From contig JAALGY010000062.1 in the NCBI GenBank assembly GCA_032358165.1, positions 1,612,001 to 1,676,000 on the forward strand: DNA of 64,000 bases, read 5' to 3'. Position 1 is the stretch's first letter, and every line of letters starts with the position of its first letter. The notes under the pieces are model-generated. The model was not told the origin of the DNA, ran no database searches, and worked only from the letters and a program-made list of their open reading frames with translations. Positions 25,483 through 37,334 of this stretch are shown piece by piece. This DNA is from Diplosphaera chodatii. Taxonomy: Eukaryota; Chlorophyta; Trebouxiophyceae; Prasiolales; Stichococcaceae. The translations under genes were made by a program, and so were the position numbers.

Positions 25483-25844
25483 GGCGATGCTGAGGCACGT
25501 CAGAAGCAAGAATGTAAGTGTCACTATGTCAGCAAGTGGCCATACGCTGTAATCTGTGGCACGGCATCCAGCCCATGCTACTTCCTTCCAGTCAGGGTGA
25601 ACTCGACGTCTGACAAGAGCAGGACTTCAGCTGCAGTGTTCCACTCATGTGCGAGAACTACTGCTCATCATCCGATATCGTGCGCAGGGCCTGGCATCGC
25701 TGCCGGCGGCCGACCTTGCACGCGACTGGTGCATTGTCTGGTACACTCCCTGCATAGTGCAAGTTGCCTGCAACAGGCACAGCGACGCTCCTGATCGTCT
25801 GTACCCTTATCAGCGCAGCGATTCCTGTGATCGCGACGGCAGTC
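25483..25844. promoter_or_regulatory. Divergent promoter, DOHH / twin-Cys protein
   Basis: 362 bases between opposing start codons. No recognisable motif. The + frame upstream of the ATG at 25845 is open and hydrophobic but overlaps the presumed promoter, so I left it out. Confidence 0.4.
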
Positions 25845-26220
25845 ATGCCACAGCAGCCAGTGACGCCCGGCCAAGCACAGCCGCCGTCGCCATGCGATGT
25901 CAAGGCGCTCAACGAGTGCCTGCAGCGCACCAATGGCGACATGCAACAGGTTCACGGCATACTGACATGCCATGTCTTCCTCTGTAGCACATTTTAAGTG
26001 CGTTGCCACCCGAACAGCTAATCACCCTCCGATGATGGTGTACACTGCGGCTGCCTGCAGTGCCGCAAGGAGATTGAGGCCTTCCAGGCAGCCTGCAGCG
26101 CTTCGAGGTAAGCTCGATGATGCGCATTGAGTCGCTGACTTTGGTGTTCTCCTGGCATTGCAGGCCAGAACATGTGTGGATTATCGTCTGCTACAATTTT
26201 GCAGGTTCAAGCAGCAGTGA
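25845..26220 (+). CDS. Small twin-cysteine (CHCH-like) protein
   Basis: Exons 25845-25949, 26061-26107 and 26205-26220 give 55 residues: MPQQPVTPGQ..., then PCDVKALNEC, GDMQQCRKEIEAFQAAC, and a short tail SASRFKQQ. Four cysteines form two pairs with spacing CX7C and CX10C across a helical hairpin. This resembles the C-terminal CHCH domain of CHCHD2/CHCHD10-like mitochondrial intermembrane-space proteins (PC..E...F..C, GD...C...F..C), but those normally have CX9C pairs and a longer N terminus. It may be a distinct minimal family member imported by the MIA40 disulfide relay. The stop codon is only 35 bases before the ATG of NAA35 on the same strand. The last exon codes for five residues and depends on one splice call. 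Confidence 0.68.
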
Positions 26221-26255
26221 GCACCTGCGCATTCGCCTGAGGGCAGCTGAACACG

Positions 26256-29200
26256 ATGGTCAGGTCAGCCGGACAGCCGCTGCATGCGGCGGGCTCTGCC
26301 ACGCCCTCACCGGCAGCTCAGCCGTTCAGCAGCGCTGCGACTTGGGTCGACGTGGCGCCACTGCTGACACGCGCCTGCGAAGCCATGCAGCCTGGGGAGC
26401 TTGTGCAGGCCGACAGCTTCAGCCTCTTCGAGTCTGTCAGCGCGGTCGAGATCGGTAAGCATGCAAGGGTCCACAGGGGAAAGGACCAGAACTCTTCCTT
26501 CATTGCAAGCAATCACCCCCTGCTGTATCGGTGGAGATGTGCTCTTCAACGTGTTTTTGATGCGCATCGCTGAAATAAGATCGATGTGTGCCTCCGCAGG
26601 TGACCCGCGGGTGGATGCGGGCGCCGATGCCAGCTGCCGCTCGGCCGAGGCTCTGGTTGCAGCCGGTGCCGCGCCGCGCCAGCTCTCAGATGCCCAGGTG
26701 CCAACAGCCTTGGCATACCGCATGGCGGCACCGAAGAGACGGTCCCCTCGCAAAGCCGTGCCAGGAATGCCACCATGGTCCGTCTGTGCAGGGCAAAGGT
26801 CCACTTCCACAAGTTCAATTTCCGCCTTACAAGACGCCAGGGGTTCATGGGCCATCGTGCTGTGCAGGTGCTCGCGGTGATGGATCGCCTGACAGCACTC
26901 GAGGCGGCGTGGCATGCTGGCCACTTCCTGCCGCAGTCGGTGTACACCTGCCTGTACATGCTGCTGCCCGACAGGTGCTACACCCTGCAGCGCCTTTCGC
27001 CCAGTTGACAGCCCATGCTGCTGGCTGTGCAATGCAGCCAGTGTCTGTTGCTCGATTGTCTCGTCTGGTGTATCAAGGTAGACTCGGGGTTGACCAGTTT
27101 CCATTGATGTCCCACTCTGACACAGGGCTGCTGAGATGCTGCCGCTTGCCGCATACTGCAAGGCCGTGCGCGCCAGCTGCAACACTGCACGCAGCCTCGC
27201 ACTCGCCAGCAACGTGTGCATGGTGCGCAGCTTGCAGCTCTGCATCATCCTGCACGAGCACACGAGACAATGTCAGAATGTCGCAGCGGTGCCCACTGCA
27301 GCAGAGATCGCACAACCCCTTGAGCACCACAACTGCCCCCGTCAGGAAGCATCGACACCATTGCTGCAGTGCCGCGCTGCACATGCAGGATGAGGATCTG
27401 ATGCCACATGCTTTCGGCATGGACGTCGACGACCATTTCGTGGAGGTGGCCGGCTCCACAAAGTATCTCGCAGCCCTCAGCCTGGCGGAGGACCGCCTGG
27501 CTGCCGGGCCGCTGCCGGCGCCAAAGTCGGGGGACACCAGCGGCGGGCAGGCAGCACCAGCACCCAGCGCAGCCCGGCCGGACACGCAGCCCGATCAGCA
27601 GCGCGAGCAGCAGGCAGGGGGGCAGCAGCAGGCGCCGTCAGGTGCGGTGCGGCCGGACCAGCAGGCAGGACAGGCGCTGCGGGCGGCACTTCGGGCCCGG
27701 CTGCGCTACCGCCGCCACTTTCAGCAGGTAGGAGAATGTCAACACGTTAGAGAACCTGAACAGGTTGCTGTGCCCGCCAAGCCGTGCCCGAAAGAGAGCT
27801 GCGTGAAGGATGATGCAAAACGTCGCTATTCGGACGGGCCTCAACTGGCCGCGGACGACAGAACCGGAAGCAAGTCAATAAGCAAGTCTTGCCCTGACAC
27901 CCAGCGCTGATGATGATGTTTTCCGTGCACAGCATCAGCAGAGTGTGTGCTCCGAGCTTATTCTTGTGTTTACAATCGGACTGCAGGCGCTCGAGAAGCT
28001 GCTTGGGTTTGCAGCGCAGCCAGACCTTGACGCTGCGTCGCGGCATCTGACGGCGGCTGCAGGCGAGCTGCAGCAGCTGCGCAGCTCGGCAGACCTAGGG
28101 CAGCACGACAGCGTTGTGGCTGCTTGCTTTGACGCCAGCGTCAACCGGCGGCAGATGGCGCCGACACCGCCACGAAGCATGCCGGTATGGCTGCTGGCTT
28201 GTCGTGTGTCACACATGCCCAATACATCCACAAGTTGCCAACGCTTGCCCATGGTGACGAGATGAAGACTGCCACACTGTTGCGCCACTTCTCTCAGACA
28301 GCAAGAAAATTGCATGGGTGCTAAAGACATCAAAAGACTCCTGCGTCAGCAAAATCTGAAAATTGACTAGGACACGAGTCCCCAGGGACACACAGCAAGC
28401 ACTGCTCAAGCTGCGTGCTCCCTTGGCAGGTGCCTTCTGTGGAAGAGACCTGGAGCCAGCTCGATGGCCTGCTGACGCGCCTCCAGCGCGTGTGCCGCCT
28501 GGGCAGCGTCACCACATGGCGCGCGCTGCAGGCCTTCCTGCGGGACTTTGGCAGCAGCTCGCCAGGTGCGGCTGCCTCTGCCTATCACCATGCTTGCGCC
28601 CGGGGGTCCTCGGCAGGGCGTCCGTACGACACTGCCGGCAGACGCTGCGGTGCACACATGAGCACGCGAAAGGCAGCAGCAACATGCACGCCTGCACACA
28701 AGCTGCCCAATCGCCAGCAACCGTTCCATGCCGGTGTGCAGGCTCCATCGAGCGGGCGGCGCTGCACGTGGTGCTGCGGGGCGGCCGGGCCAGCGCCGGC
28801 GGCAGGGCCCCCGCCGCCGCCAGCAGCCCGCCCTGGGTGCCCCGCCCCGCGCTGCTGGCCGCCGCCACCGGGCTGCCGCCCGGCGACACCTGCCCCGAGG
28901 CCACCACCTTCCTGGAGCAGGCCACCATCGTGGTGGGTTTAGGGTTTAGGGCCTAAACCCCCAGGCAGCCTGTGTCAACAGGAGCAGCATTGAGGCCTTC
29001 TGACCACTACTGATGCATGCCAGACAAAGAGCATCAGGTGAGAGGGGCTTCATCCGGCTGCAGGCGCAGAACTGGTGCCAGGCGATGTGCCTGAACCCGG
29101 CGCGCACGCGGCGGCGGCTCAAGCGGCTGCTGGAGGACTGGAACAACCTGGGCGGCCACGCCGCGCTGGCGGACGCGGCGCCGGACGTGCTGGCGGCGCT

Positions 29201-31773
29201 GGAGGGCGCGGGCTGGCGGTGGCAGGGCCTGGGCGCCGACGACCCCCAGGCAGGCCGTCCCCGCAACAGCTGGTGTCCACAAAGTGCATCCTGCACATGT
29301 TCTCCTCTCACCCGTCATCCAGAGGTGACTGTCGTCGGGTGCTGCTAGGGTCTCTGGCCGTTCGAGCAGCTGAGTGCTGCAGGCTGACCCTGACACAACC
29401 TGTTCCCACTCCATGTCATGCTCACCAAGGTCTTGTAGACGTTTGTCACGGCTGACTTTACCAATTCCGCGGCTGCAGAACATAGCCCGGTCTTAAATGG
29501 CTTTCAGCCCACAGCAGAGCATGGCAGCTTTTCGCACAGCCCTGCAGTATCCATTGCTCGGCAGTTTCACACGAGCTGCCACATGTCCCCGTGGTGCAAT
29601 CTGCAACCAGCCGAACCGCATGCTACTGCAGCAGACCAGGACACCCCACCGTCATCCGGTGGTTGCCAACCGCCCAGCGGGATGGCAGGATGTAGGCCGG
29701 ACGATGTGATGATGATGACGATGTCCTGCGGGGCGTGACTGCCACGGTGTGCTCCCTGCTGCAGGGGGTGCTGGGGACCTGGGTGGAGGTGGAGACGGCG
29801 GGCGCGATGCTGCAGCACCTGCTGGCCGGCTGCGCGCAGCGGCTGTACACGCCCCGCGAGTTCTGCGCCCTGTACTGGTGCGCCGCCGCCCTGGCGCCTG
29901 ACGCGCTGCATGGCCGATGCCGGCTGCTGTGCCCGTGCTGCTGCTGAGAGGCGCGCTGCAGCGGTGCGCGCTGTGCACGCCGTGTGCATGGCGCTCTATC
30001 GCTCCAGGATCTGCCGAGTGTGCGGCCCTGGTTGGCCTCGTCAACTAACATCAACTACACAGTCAGCTACTTTGCAGCTTTGGGCAGAAGGCTTGAAGCA
30101 ACACATGCACCCCAGCTGTCGTTGTGACAGGCAGGTGTCATGCCTGCATGACATTTGTGGTCTGTCGCGCTCCTCAGGTACAGCGACTACCTGCACGGCA
30201 TCATGCTGGAGGGCTGCCAGGCGCTCGCGGCCGCCGCGCCCGGCCGCCAGCCTGCCCCGCCCCCGCAGAAGCAGCCGAAGGGGCAGCAGCGCAGCCAGAA
30301 GCAGAGTCCAGCCAAGCAGCAGCAGCAGCAGCACGGGCAGCAGGCCAGGCCGCCGGGCGGCAAGCGGCGCGACCGGGGCGGCGGCGGCGAGCCCCCGAAG
30401 AATTCCAAGGCCGCGCAGCTCGCGGCGCAGCAGGCCGACGAGGAGGACGCGCGGCGCATTCTGCGGGTAGGGTGCAGGCCGTCACATGCTGGCTGTGCCC
30501 GGATGTGTTGGTCATCGTCACTGCAGCAAACCTGGCACTTCGTGTCCGCCTGATGCTGCTGACAGCCTGCCCCATCATAACAGCCCGGCATTGCAACACC
30601 TCGGCGGCATGAAGGCCTGCTGGGATGCGACGCGCAGATACACTGGCTGGAGGCGGAGCGGGCTGCTTGCCAGGGCGTCTTCCGTGCAGCCGCCGGCGCC
30701 ACGCTGGCCGGCGCGATGCCCGAGCCGGCGGGGGCGCCCCCCGCAGCCGCCGAGCAGCGCTTCACCCAGGTCAGCCCAGGCCCCGTGCCCCCGCAGGGCT
30801 GCGGACTGCAGCATGCTCCGGACCTGGCAAGGGCGTTGTCGCAGCCAACGTGCAACGCTTGCCGTTGCTGGTTGTGCTGCGTTGCTGGCACCAGCAATGG
30901 CAACTACAGTGCACATCATCTGCATAGCGTCATGGCCCATGCTGGCGTAAATGACTGTTGTCACGACTGCTCTGGTCTAACGTGTGCTGGGTGCTGCGCA
31001 GCGCTTCAAGGCTTTTCAGGCGGTGTTCCGGCCCGAGCCGCTAGTGTACCAGCAGTTCCTGGATGCGATGGACATCTCAGGTGCGACCTGCAACCCTTCA
31101 ATGCTGCGGCTTCCAGCTTGAGCGCAGCAGAAAGTCAGCTGACCATTCCCTCTTGGAGGGCAGTCTGCCAACACGGCACTATGCAGGTTGCACTTTCACA
31201 TTCTGCGGTCCTGGACTGCAGATGTCTCTCCCGAGCACCTGTTCAGCCTGGCGCACGACGGGCTGCTGAAGGCGGGCTCCCAGGCGCGGGCGCTGTCCGC
31301 CGCTGCTGACGCGCGGCTCTCGCCGTACGAGGTGCATGTCAAGCCCGACATGCTCGCCACAGGATCCTCAGGAGCATTGCCTGCCATGACGTACTTCAAC
31401 CTTGTTCGTGTTTGCTGCCTCTACCCGGTCCCTGTCGCACTACCTACAGCCTTAAAAATGTTGGTTGTGCAGCGTGCTCAGCTGGCCGGCTTGCAGCAGA
31501 TGGCGCTGCGCAATGCCATGGCGCTCAAGGTTCTGGTGCAGGTGCGATCACATCGTACTGCTCAGAATCCGAAGGACCTCCTGTAAGGTCGTCGACAGTT
31601 GCTGCTCAAACTCGTAGTCCTACCTGCTCACATAGCTACACACCTGCCAGGGCTTCCTCCAACGATTAGTGGCCTGTGCTTTGTAGGCTCGGCGGGGTGG
31701 TGACACCTCACTGCGCCTGTTCTGGGAGTTCAGCCACCACCCCTGGTTCCCAGTCATCACCGTCAAACGCTGA
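26256..31773 (+). CDS. NAA35: N-alpha-acetyltransferase 35, NatC auxiliary subunit (MAK10)
   Basis: Sixteen exons: 26256-26454, 26600-26697, 26868-26974, 27126-27222, 27389-27727, 27987-28184, 28430-28565, 28742-28932, 29064-29249, 29765-29877, 30178-30466, 30638-30769, 31002-31080, 31222-31331, 31473-31541, 31687-31773; 809 residues. Family marks, in order: FSLFESVSAVEIGDPRVDAG (MAK10 signature), VMDRLTALEAAWHAGHFLPQ, FDASVNRRQMAPTPPR, the basic helix NPARTRRRLKRLLEDW, REFCALYWYSDYL, RFKAFQAVFRPEPLVYQQF, and the terminus EFSHHPWFPVITVKR. It should anchor the NatC complex (NAA30/NAA38), which acetylates Met-hydrophobic N termini. It is longer than the roughly 725-residue human protein through Gln/Ala/Pro-rich inserts (27540-27660, 30230-30440). 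Intron 29250-29764 has a GC donor. The acceptors at 29064 and 30638 were chosen by phase. Confidence 0.93.
28935..28960 (+). repeat. Telomere-type repeat with inverted copy at an intron 5' end
   Basis: Directly after the exon end at 28932, the donor GTGGG runs into TTTAGGGTTTAGGG, followed by the inverted unit CCTAAACCC. The tract is a small palindrome of telomere-type sequence forming the first 28 bases of the NAA35 intron 28933-29063. Confidence 0.85.
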
Positions 31774-32029
31774 GCACGAGCATCAGCAGCAGTCTGGGAG
31801 GACAGCGAGGAGTATTGAATGGTTGTCGTTGATGTCGAGGCTGGGGCGAACTCGCAGTGTACACTAGAGGGGTTGAAATGTCTGCGTTACTGCTAGGACA
31901 GCCACTGACGACACAAACCCTTTTGCGCACCACCCCTGACCACATCATATCGTACAGACATACAAACAAGTTTTCTACACAACAGCGTGACGAGGTCATC
32001 CACCAAGGTGATAGGGCACCCTAGCAGCA

Positions 32030-33895
32030 TCATCTGAAGCCGACCATGCGCAGCAAGCGCAGCGCCAGATGCCCATTGCGGAACAGCAGCCCGGTCAATA
32101 CCTCTGCAGGGTAAAAGATGCGCAGGCTGCCCGGCATCGCACCTGGCCTCACAGCTGCCACTGCACGAGATCCGACAGATCGGTCAAGGCACGAAGTCAC
32201 GCACACGTGCACCCTACATTACCACCTGCGGTACTCTACCTCCATTGCACATGCTTGTGTTGCTTCCAGGTGCATCTGCTTATAACAGCACAGGGCCTAC
32301 CATGGTCGGCACGCTCCGAGGGGTTCACATCGCATGCAATGATTATGAATAGCGGGAAAAGCACTGCCATTGCTGCTGCGCCGATGTAGAAAGGCAGTGC
32401 AACCTGTGTACAGAGCAGCTCCTCTGATGAGCAGACTGTTGAAAGCGCAAATCAGGTGGAGCATCAAAAGCAGCTGACACATTGAGGACCCTTCATGTTG
32501 TTATTCTTGTGCCGGTGCTGTGATCGCTCACCGCTGCCACAGCACACACGCTGCCAAACCCCCCGAAGAACGCCCAGTGCCGTTCAAAGAATGCAAGCCG
32601 CGCTGCCAATGGGTGTGCCATCAGGTGCCACCTGTTAGGCAGCAGGAGTGTGATCAGGGTCACAGGTCTACAGCACAATGGTTGACACACGAAAGATTGG
32701 ATCGATGTACGTATGTGACATTCAGATCCGTAGCTCAGTACATAACCTATACAAGCTCGCCTATAGTCGAAACAGTACAGTGCATACAGCCATGACAGCA
32801 TTGCAAGCTCCAGCGCCCAACCTGCACATCACCAGGCCACAGCGTTCAGCATCAAACAACATCTGTAGCCACGTCCACGACCACACAAAGCCTCGAGTCC
32901 CGAGTCGCGGACACGTCGCGCACCAATGTACGGCACGAAGCCGGCTGCCACCGCCTGCAGCAGGAACGCGGTGGTGAGGGCGACCCGGTACACCTCCTGC
33001 CCCAGGGCGTGGGACGCCGAGGCGCCTGCCTGCTGCTGCCGCTGCCGCTGCTGCGCCGCCGACGTCGGCGGCAGCCTCTGCTTCTGCACGCGGTGCACCT
33101 CCACGGTGCGCCGGGCGATGTCGCTATACCTGTGGCAATGCGGGCTCTGGGGTTCACATGCGGATATCGCTGTGTAGCTGAGCGCCATGGTGTTGTGATT
33201 GAATTTCCACAGGCCAGCACCCTGCAGCAGCCCCACCACATGTTGCTGACGACCGGGCTGACGACGTATGCTGGCAGCAGCCACAGGGTGTTGTACAGGA
33301 AGGAGTAGGCACCAAAGGCCGCATGCGCTGCCGCTGGGCCCCGCAGGATGCTGTGCGCCAGCAGCCATTGCAGCACGGGGGCAATAGCATAGTGAAAGGC
33401 CGCAATGCTGCAGGTGACGAGTAGCACGAGAGTGGCCGTGACAGTCACGAACCACTGCCACATGCAGAAGCTTGTGAATCCTGCAAGCTAGTGTGCAAAT
33501 GAACGCACCTGCCGAGGAATATGAAACCATTAAGCACAAAGCACTGCAGGGTCTTCACCTGCAACGCAGAAGAATCACTGTCAACCACTGTGCCTAACGA
33601 AAGGCAGAGAATCGTCGTCTTCGGTGAGTAATGACACAAAGATGCGCGCACGCCGTGCTCACCCAGATCTGATTGTCGTGCACGAAGTAGTAGAGGCACT
33701 TGTGCAAACATACCGCCTGTCTGAGACCGTCCCACCTACACAAGCAATGTGCCGTTCGCTGGTTGCGGGTAAATATTGACCGCGGCAATACCAGCATGTG
33801 GCGCTATGACAACACGCCTGCAATTGCACATCCTACCACAGCAGGGCAGCAGTTTGCGTCTTCTGTTGAAGTTCAGCAGCGGATGGTAGCCTCAT
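32030..33895 (-). CDS. EI24: EI24 family ER membrane protein
   Basis: Nine exons on the complement, 5' to 3': 33837-33895, 33663-33735, 33509-33558, 33237-33470, 32924-33129, 32761-32821, 32532-32631, 32301-32403, 32030-32160; 338 residues (human 340). Hallmarks: NGFIFLGS followed by a long hydrophobic segment (WQWFVTVTATLVLLV), LYNTLWLLPAYVVS, NMWYSDIARRTVEV, FVPYIGWALELAML, LYALYCFDYRW, FFERHWAFFGGFG, and a final hydrophobic VLFPLFIIIA. This is the EI24/PIG8 pattern of a polytopic ER protein linked in animals to autophagy and apoptosis; its algal role is unknown. A basic Gln-rich linker (33000-33100) is a local expansion. Intron 32632-32760 has a GC donor (ATAG|GCGAGC), chosen because it alone keeps phase and joins FDYR to WHLM. 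Confidence 0.92.
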
Positions 33896-34458
33896 CGCAG
33901 GGTCCCTCTGGTCACTGCTGTTGTTGCTGACGCTGCTGCATTGCTTGGAGTGTTCGTTGCCCTGCAATTTATTGTGTATGTTTCGCTTTGATGTGGTGTG
34001 CGGCCATCGTACTGAGCATCATAAGCAACAGAGCCTATGGCAAATCGTGTTTGGCTGTGCGAAACGACACACAAGATGGATCCAGACAACTAGACGATGA
34101 CCTGGGCCCCACATGCACAGGAACACCCTGCAGCAGATGCTGCGGCACACCCCCCGGAGAGGCTGGCAATACATGCGCGTGAACGGTTCGTCTCGCAAAG
34201 GTTGTACCCTCCTGATAGCAGGGTGAGTAGCCTCACAGCTCGTTCAAAGTCCACAAACAATCCTGCCGACACCGGTTACAGTGTTACAGTCGCCTGTGCA
34301 AACAAGCCATGGTCCACATTGGGACCTCCGTGCACTCCAAAGAACGCATCCTCGAGGCAGCACGCAACAGCAGCCAGCACAGCAATGCACACAGTGCTGC
34401 CAGGCGCACGCCGCCTCCCCTACGGCTGAACATGCCAACGCCCTCCCAGCATCCTCCT
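33896..34458. other. Intergenic region, EI24 promoter and eL15 3' UTR
   Basis: 563 bases between two minus-strand genes. No exon or motif was recognised beyond the final eL15 exon at its right edge. Confidence 0.45.
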
Positions 34459-36380
34459 CTACCGGTAGCGCTTGAGCGACAGGCTGCGTCACCACGACAC
34501 AACATACAGTCAGAGACATCCAGATGACGCAAGATTGAGGTACCTGCTGCAGGTTTGTACCAAGGGTGACCAGACACAACAGCAATGTTAGCAGGCGTGC
34601 CAGTCAGTTAGCGGCGGCCCTTCACTCCATCGCACCTGTTGTTGCGCTTCCAGGTGGCACGGCGGGAGGGGCGCAGCTTGTTGGTGGCGTGGCCCCGGTG
34701 CCGCAGCCCGCGGTACTTCTTGCCCGCGCTGGTCAGGCCCCGCAGCTCGCGGTGCTTGTGCACCGGGTTCACGATCCAGTTGATGCGCGGGTCCTGCAAA
34801 CGGAGAGAGACATGAGCCAGGGTTGTGGCTGCACCAGACTGCAAGCTTCCTCACCAGGGCAATGCAGCATGCTGGGACTGCGCCGCACTGAACAGGTACT
34901 ATATCAGGCAGAGGAGTAAGACGGATGTGGCGCATACCCGGCGGATGGCATTGTGCTCAGGGTCCACCAGAATGACCTCATAGTACTTGTAGGTCGAGTC
35001 CTACAAACAGTCCAGGCCCAGTCAGTGCTTGGGCATGTGCTACACAACTCATGCCTGTGACGGAGTCTATTGTGCGTCTCTATAGGCCAGGATCGCATCC
35101 AGCAAGCTGAGGGCAACAAGCACCGGCCACACTGCAGGCGTGACGCGGATGAGCCTGGCTTCGGGGATGCTGTAAAGGGACGCCATGCCTGCCGCTTACC
35201 TGGTTCACCCAGTAAGAGTTCAGCACACGCAGGGAGCCGATCTTGCGGCCCACACGCTCCTCGGCGACGTTCTTCAGGTTGCGCGTCGGCTTCAGCTGCG
35301 TGATGCCCTGGTGCACCGGCTTGCCATACACGATACCCTGCAGCACAGGCAGCACAGCGAGGCATGAGCCCAGATCGCCAGCAAGCAGAGCAGTTGCCTG
35401 CTGCAAAGCTGCGCGCTGTCCGAGAGCACCTGCTTTCACGCTGCCGAGAGTCCTGCTGAACCTGCTGTGCACACAACAGCTGCCCAGCCGAGCTGGCTGC
35501 CACACTGCAGAGTCAAGGCTTGCAGCCAGTCGCCGCGCTGTCCAGCTGCCGCCCTTGCTGCCGGCTCCACACCGCAGGCTGGGCCCCGCTATCCTGCTTG
35601 GGCTGCCGCAGCTCACCAGGCCGCCACCAATGGTGGCTAGAAAGCGGGCGTTGCTGACGGTAGATCACCCACCTTGGAGACGGGCTTCTTGCGGCCGCCG
35701 CGGCGCACCCGCACCCGGTACACCACGTAGCCCTGCTTGGCCTTGTAGCCCAGGCGGCGCGCCTTGTCCGGGCGGCTGGGGCCCGTCAGGCGGACCAGGC
35801 TGGGCAGCTGGCGGTACTCCCACGCGCGCACGCGCAGCAGGAAGCGCAGCACATCGCTGCAGGCAGCAGATGCGTTGTTGTGGCACATACACAGCAACGG
35901 AAGTAGCAGAAGATGCTGCAGCGCTGGATATGGCCACTGCAATGACACGGTACAGCGATGAGTGCTGTCAGCTGAAGTCGCGGCTGTGGACCAGTCCTCC
36001 AGCTGTGACGCTCAAGGGGAACGGCTGCGCGGGGACAATGGGGTCTCACCTTTGCTTGCGCTTCCACAGCTCCTCGACGTACTGCGGGCAGAAGAATGAC
36101 ATCGAGTCAGGATGCTGCAAAGCACGTTAGCGTGCATTCTAGTCAAGTTTGCAGACAAGAGCCACTCCCTGCAGACTGCTCCACCCAGGTCGAGCCTGGC
36201 TGCCGCAGCTGCTATGCACAGGGTAGGTGCCGCTTTGCATGCAGTGTGAACGATCACGCTGCATGATCTGTTCAGCAGCGACCATTTGCTGCAGGCCAGC
36301 GCAAGGCAAGGCCTGGCAGATGCCCAGCAACACGAGCATGCAGGCAGCGGGCTGAAGACACGCGCCTTGTACGCGCCCAT
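34459..36380 (-). CDS. RPL15: 60S ribosomal protein eL15
   Basis: Seven exons on the complement, 5' to 3': 36366-36380, 36050-36081, 35673-35856, 35200-35337, 34938-35000, 34636-34793, 34459-34483. Length is exactly 204 residues, the canonical size. The protein begins [15 protein letters not shown], continues [18 protein letters not shown] and [20 protein letters not shown], and ends [13 protein letters not shown]. It is a core protein of the large cytosolic ribosomal subunit. Two edges are unusual. The first exon has only 15 bases and its intron (36082-36365) begins with GC (AAG|GCGCGT). The last exon is 25 bases and is easily missed, because reading through its donor at 34635 gives a false in-frame stop with a wrong C terminus. 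Confidence 0.98.
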
Positions 36381-36692
36381 AGTGAGCTCCTCCTCGCTCC
36401 CACGATGCTGCCAGAAGCACCTAAAGAGGCAGAACCTTAGCCCAGGCACCGACTTTGCTCCGCCGGCGCTAGATTCCGCAATGCACGTCCGAGCTAACCC
36501 TGCCAAAGTGCTTCCAGCAACCAGTTGGCGAAGTGCTGCCTAGTGGTGACCTGGCAAGCTGGGCATGCACAACAATTTGCTACTGTGCCTCGGGTTTTGC
36601 AGCAAAGCGTTCAGCTGCGCATACGAACACTCGTACCGCCGCACCAACGCAGAACCCACTCAGCTGGCCGCAGCAGCACCCTGCTGCATCAT
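36381..36692. promoter_or_regulatory. Divergent promoter, eL15 / putative plastid membrane protein
   Basis: 312 bases between opposing start codons. The + frame is open upstream to 36525 without an ATG. No specific motif was identified. Confidence 0.4.
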
Positions 36693-37334
36693 ATGGCACT
36701 CGCCTCGAGGCTCTGCCACCGTCAGCTCAGCAGTCGGTGCACAGTTGTGCGCAGCAGCGAAGGCAGCGGAGCGTCTCTGTCGTCTTTACAATCACATTCC
36801 CTGCATGCAGCGTTGAAATTGCCATTGCCGGTGCGGCGCACGCGCGGCGCATGCCGAGCAGGGAGTGAGTCCACAGATGGCGAGGACAGCACAGAGTCGC
36901 TGTTCAAGGAAGAGCTGCGGAAGCGAGGCCTGACCGGCGGTGCGGTGAAAGCCGATGACCGCGAGGGATCAGGAACGAAGCCGTCGCTGCCGCAGTTTCG
37001 GGGTCAGGCAGACGGGTCCAATGCTAATCAGCTTGAGCGCTCGCGGAAGCTCAACTCAGAGGGCCTCGAGGGCTTGATTCCCAGGGCTACGGAGCTGGCC
37101 AAGCTTGGCGGCACATTCTGGGTGTCTTTCTACCCGTTCATTGGCCTCGTCATCGCTGCCTTCATCGTCCTGTACTTGTTCACCGGCAGCACCTTCATCC
37201 ACCAGGGCAACAGCCGCATGGCCGTGCCAGAGTACTTGGACAGGAGTTTGTTTTCCGAGGAGCCTGCTCTTCAACAGTCCAGGGCTGAGGCGCCGGTGCA
37301 GAGCAGGGCATTAGACTCGGATGCTGTACAGTGA
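36693..37334 (+). CDS. Putative plastid-targeted single-span membrane protein
   Basis: A single exon of 213 residues from the ATG at 36693; the frame is open further upstream but has no earlier ATG. Residues 1-55 are rich in Ser, Arg, Leu and Ala and free of acidic residues except one, like an algal transit peptide. An acidic patch (STDGEDSTESLF) and the helix KEELRKRGLT follow. NSEGLEGLIPRATELAKLGG leads into one hydrophobic span, about residues 141-164 (FWVSFYPFIGLVIAAFIVLYLF). The tail is hydrophilic. The ELRKRGL plus LIPRA...KLGG arrangement recalls small chloroplast membrane proteins of plants, but I cannot name a family. Intronless, like GCSH. Confidence 0.62.
   Translation: MALASRLCHRQLSSRCTVVRSSEGSGASLSSLQSHSLHAALKLPLPVRRTRGACRAGSESTDGEDSTESLFKEELRKRGLTGGAVKADDREGSGTKPSLPQFRGQADGSNANQLERSRKLNSEGLEGLIPRATELAKLGGTFWVSFYPFIGLVIAAFIVLYLFTGSTFIHQGNSRMAVPEYLDRSLFSEEPALQQSRAEAPVQSRALDSDAVQ

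Noticed and set aside
34608..34635. eL15 ending in RCDGVKGRR
   Set aside because: Readthrough of a GT donor. A 25-base exon at 34459-34483 restores the conserved SLSLKRYR end and the canonical 204 residues.
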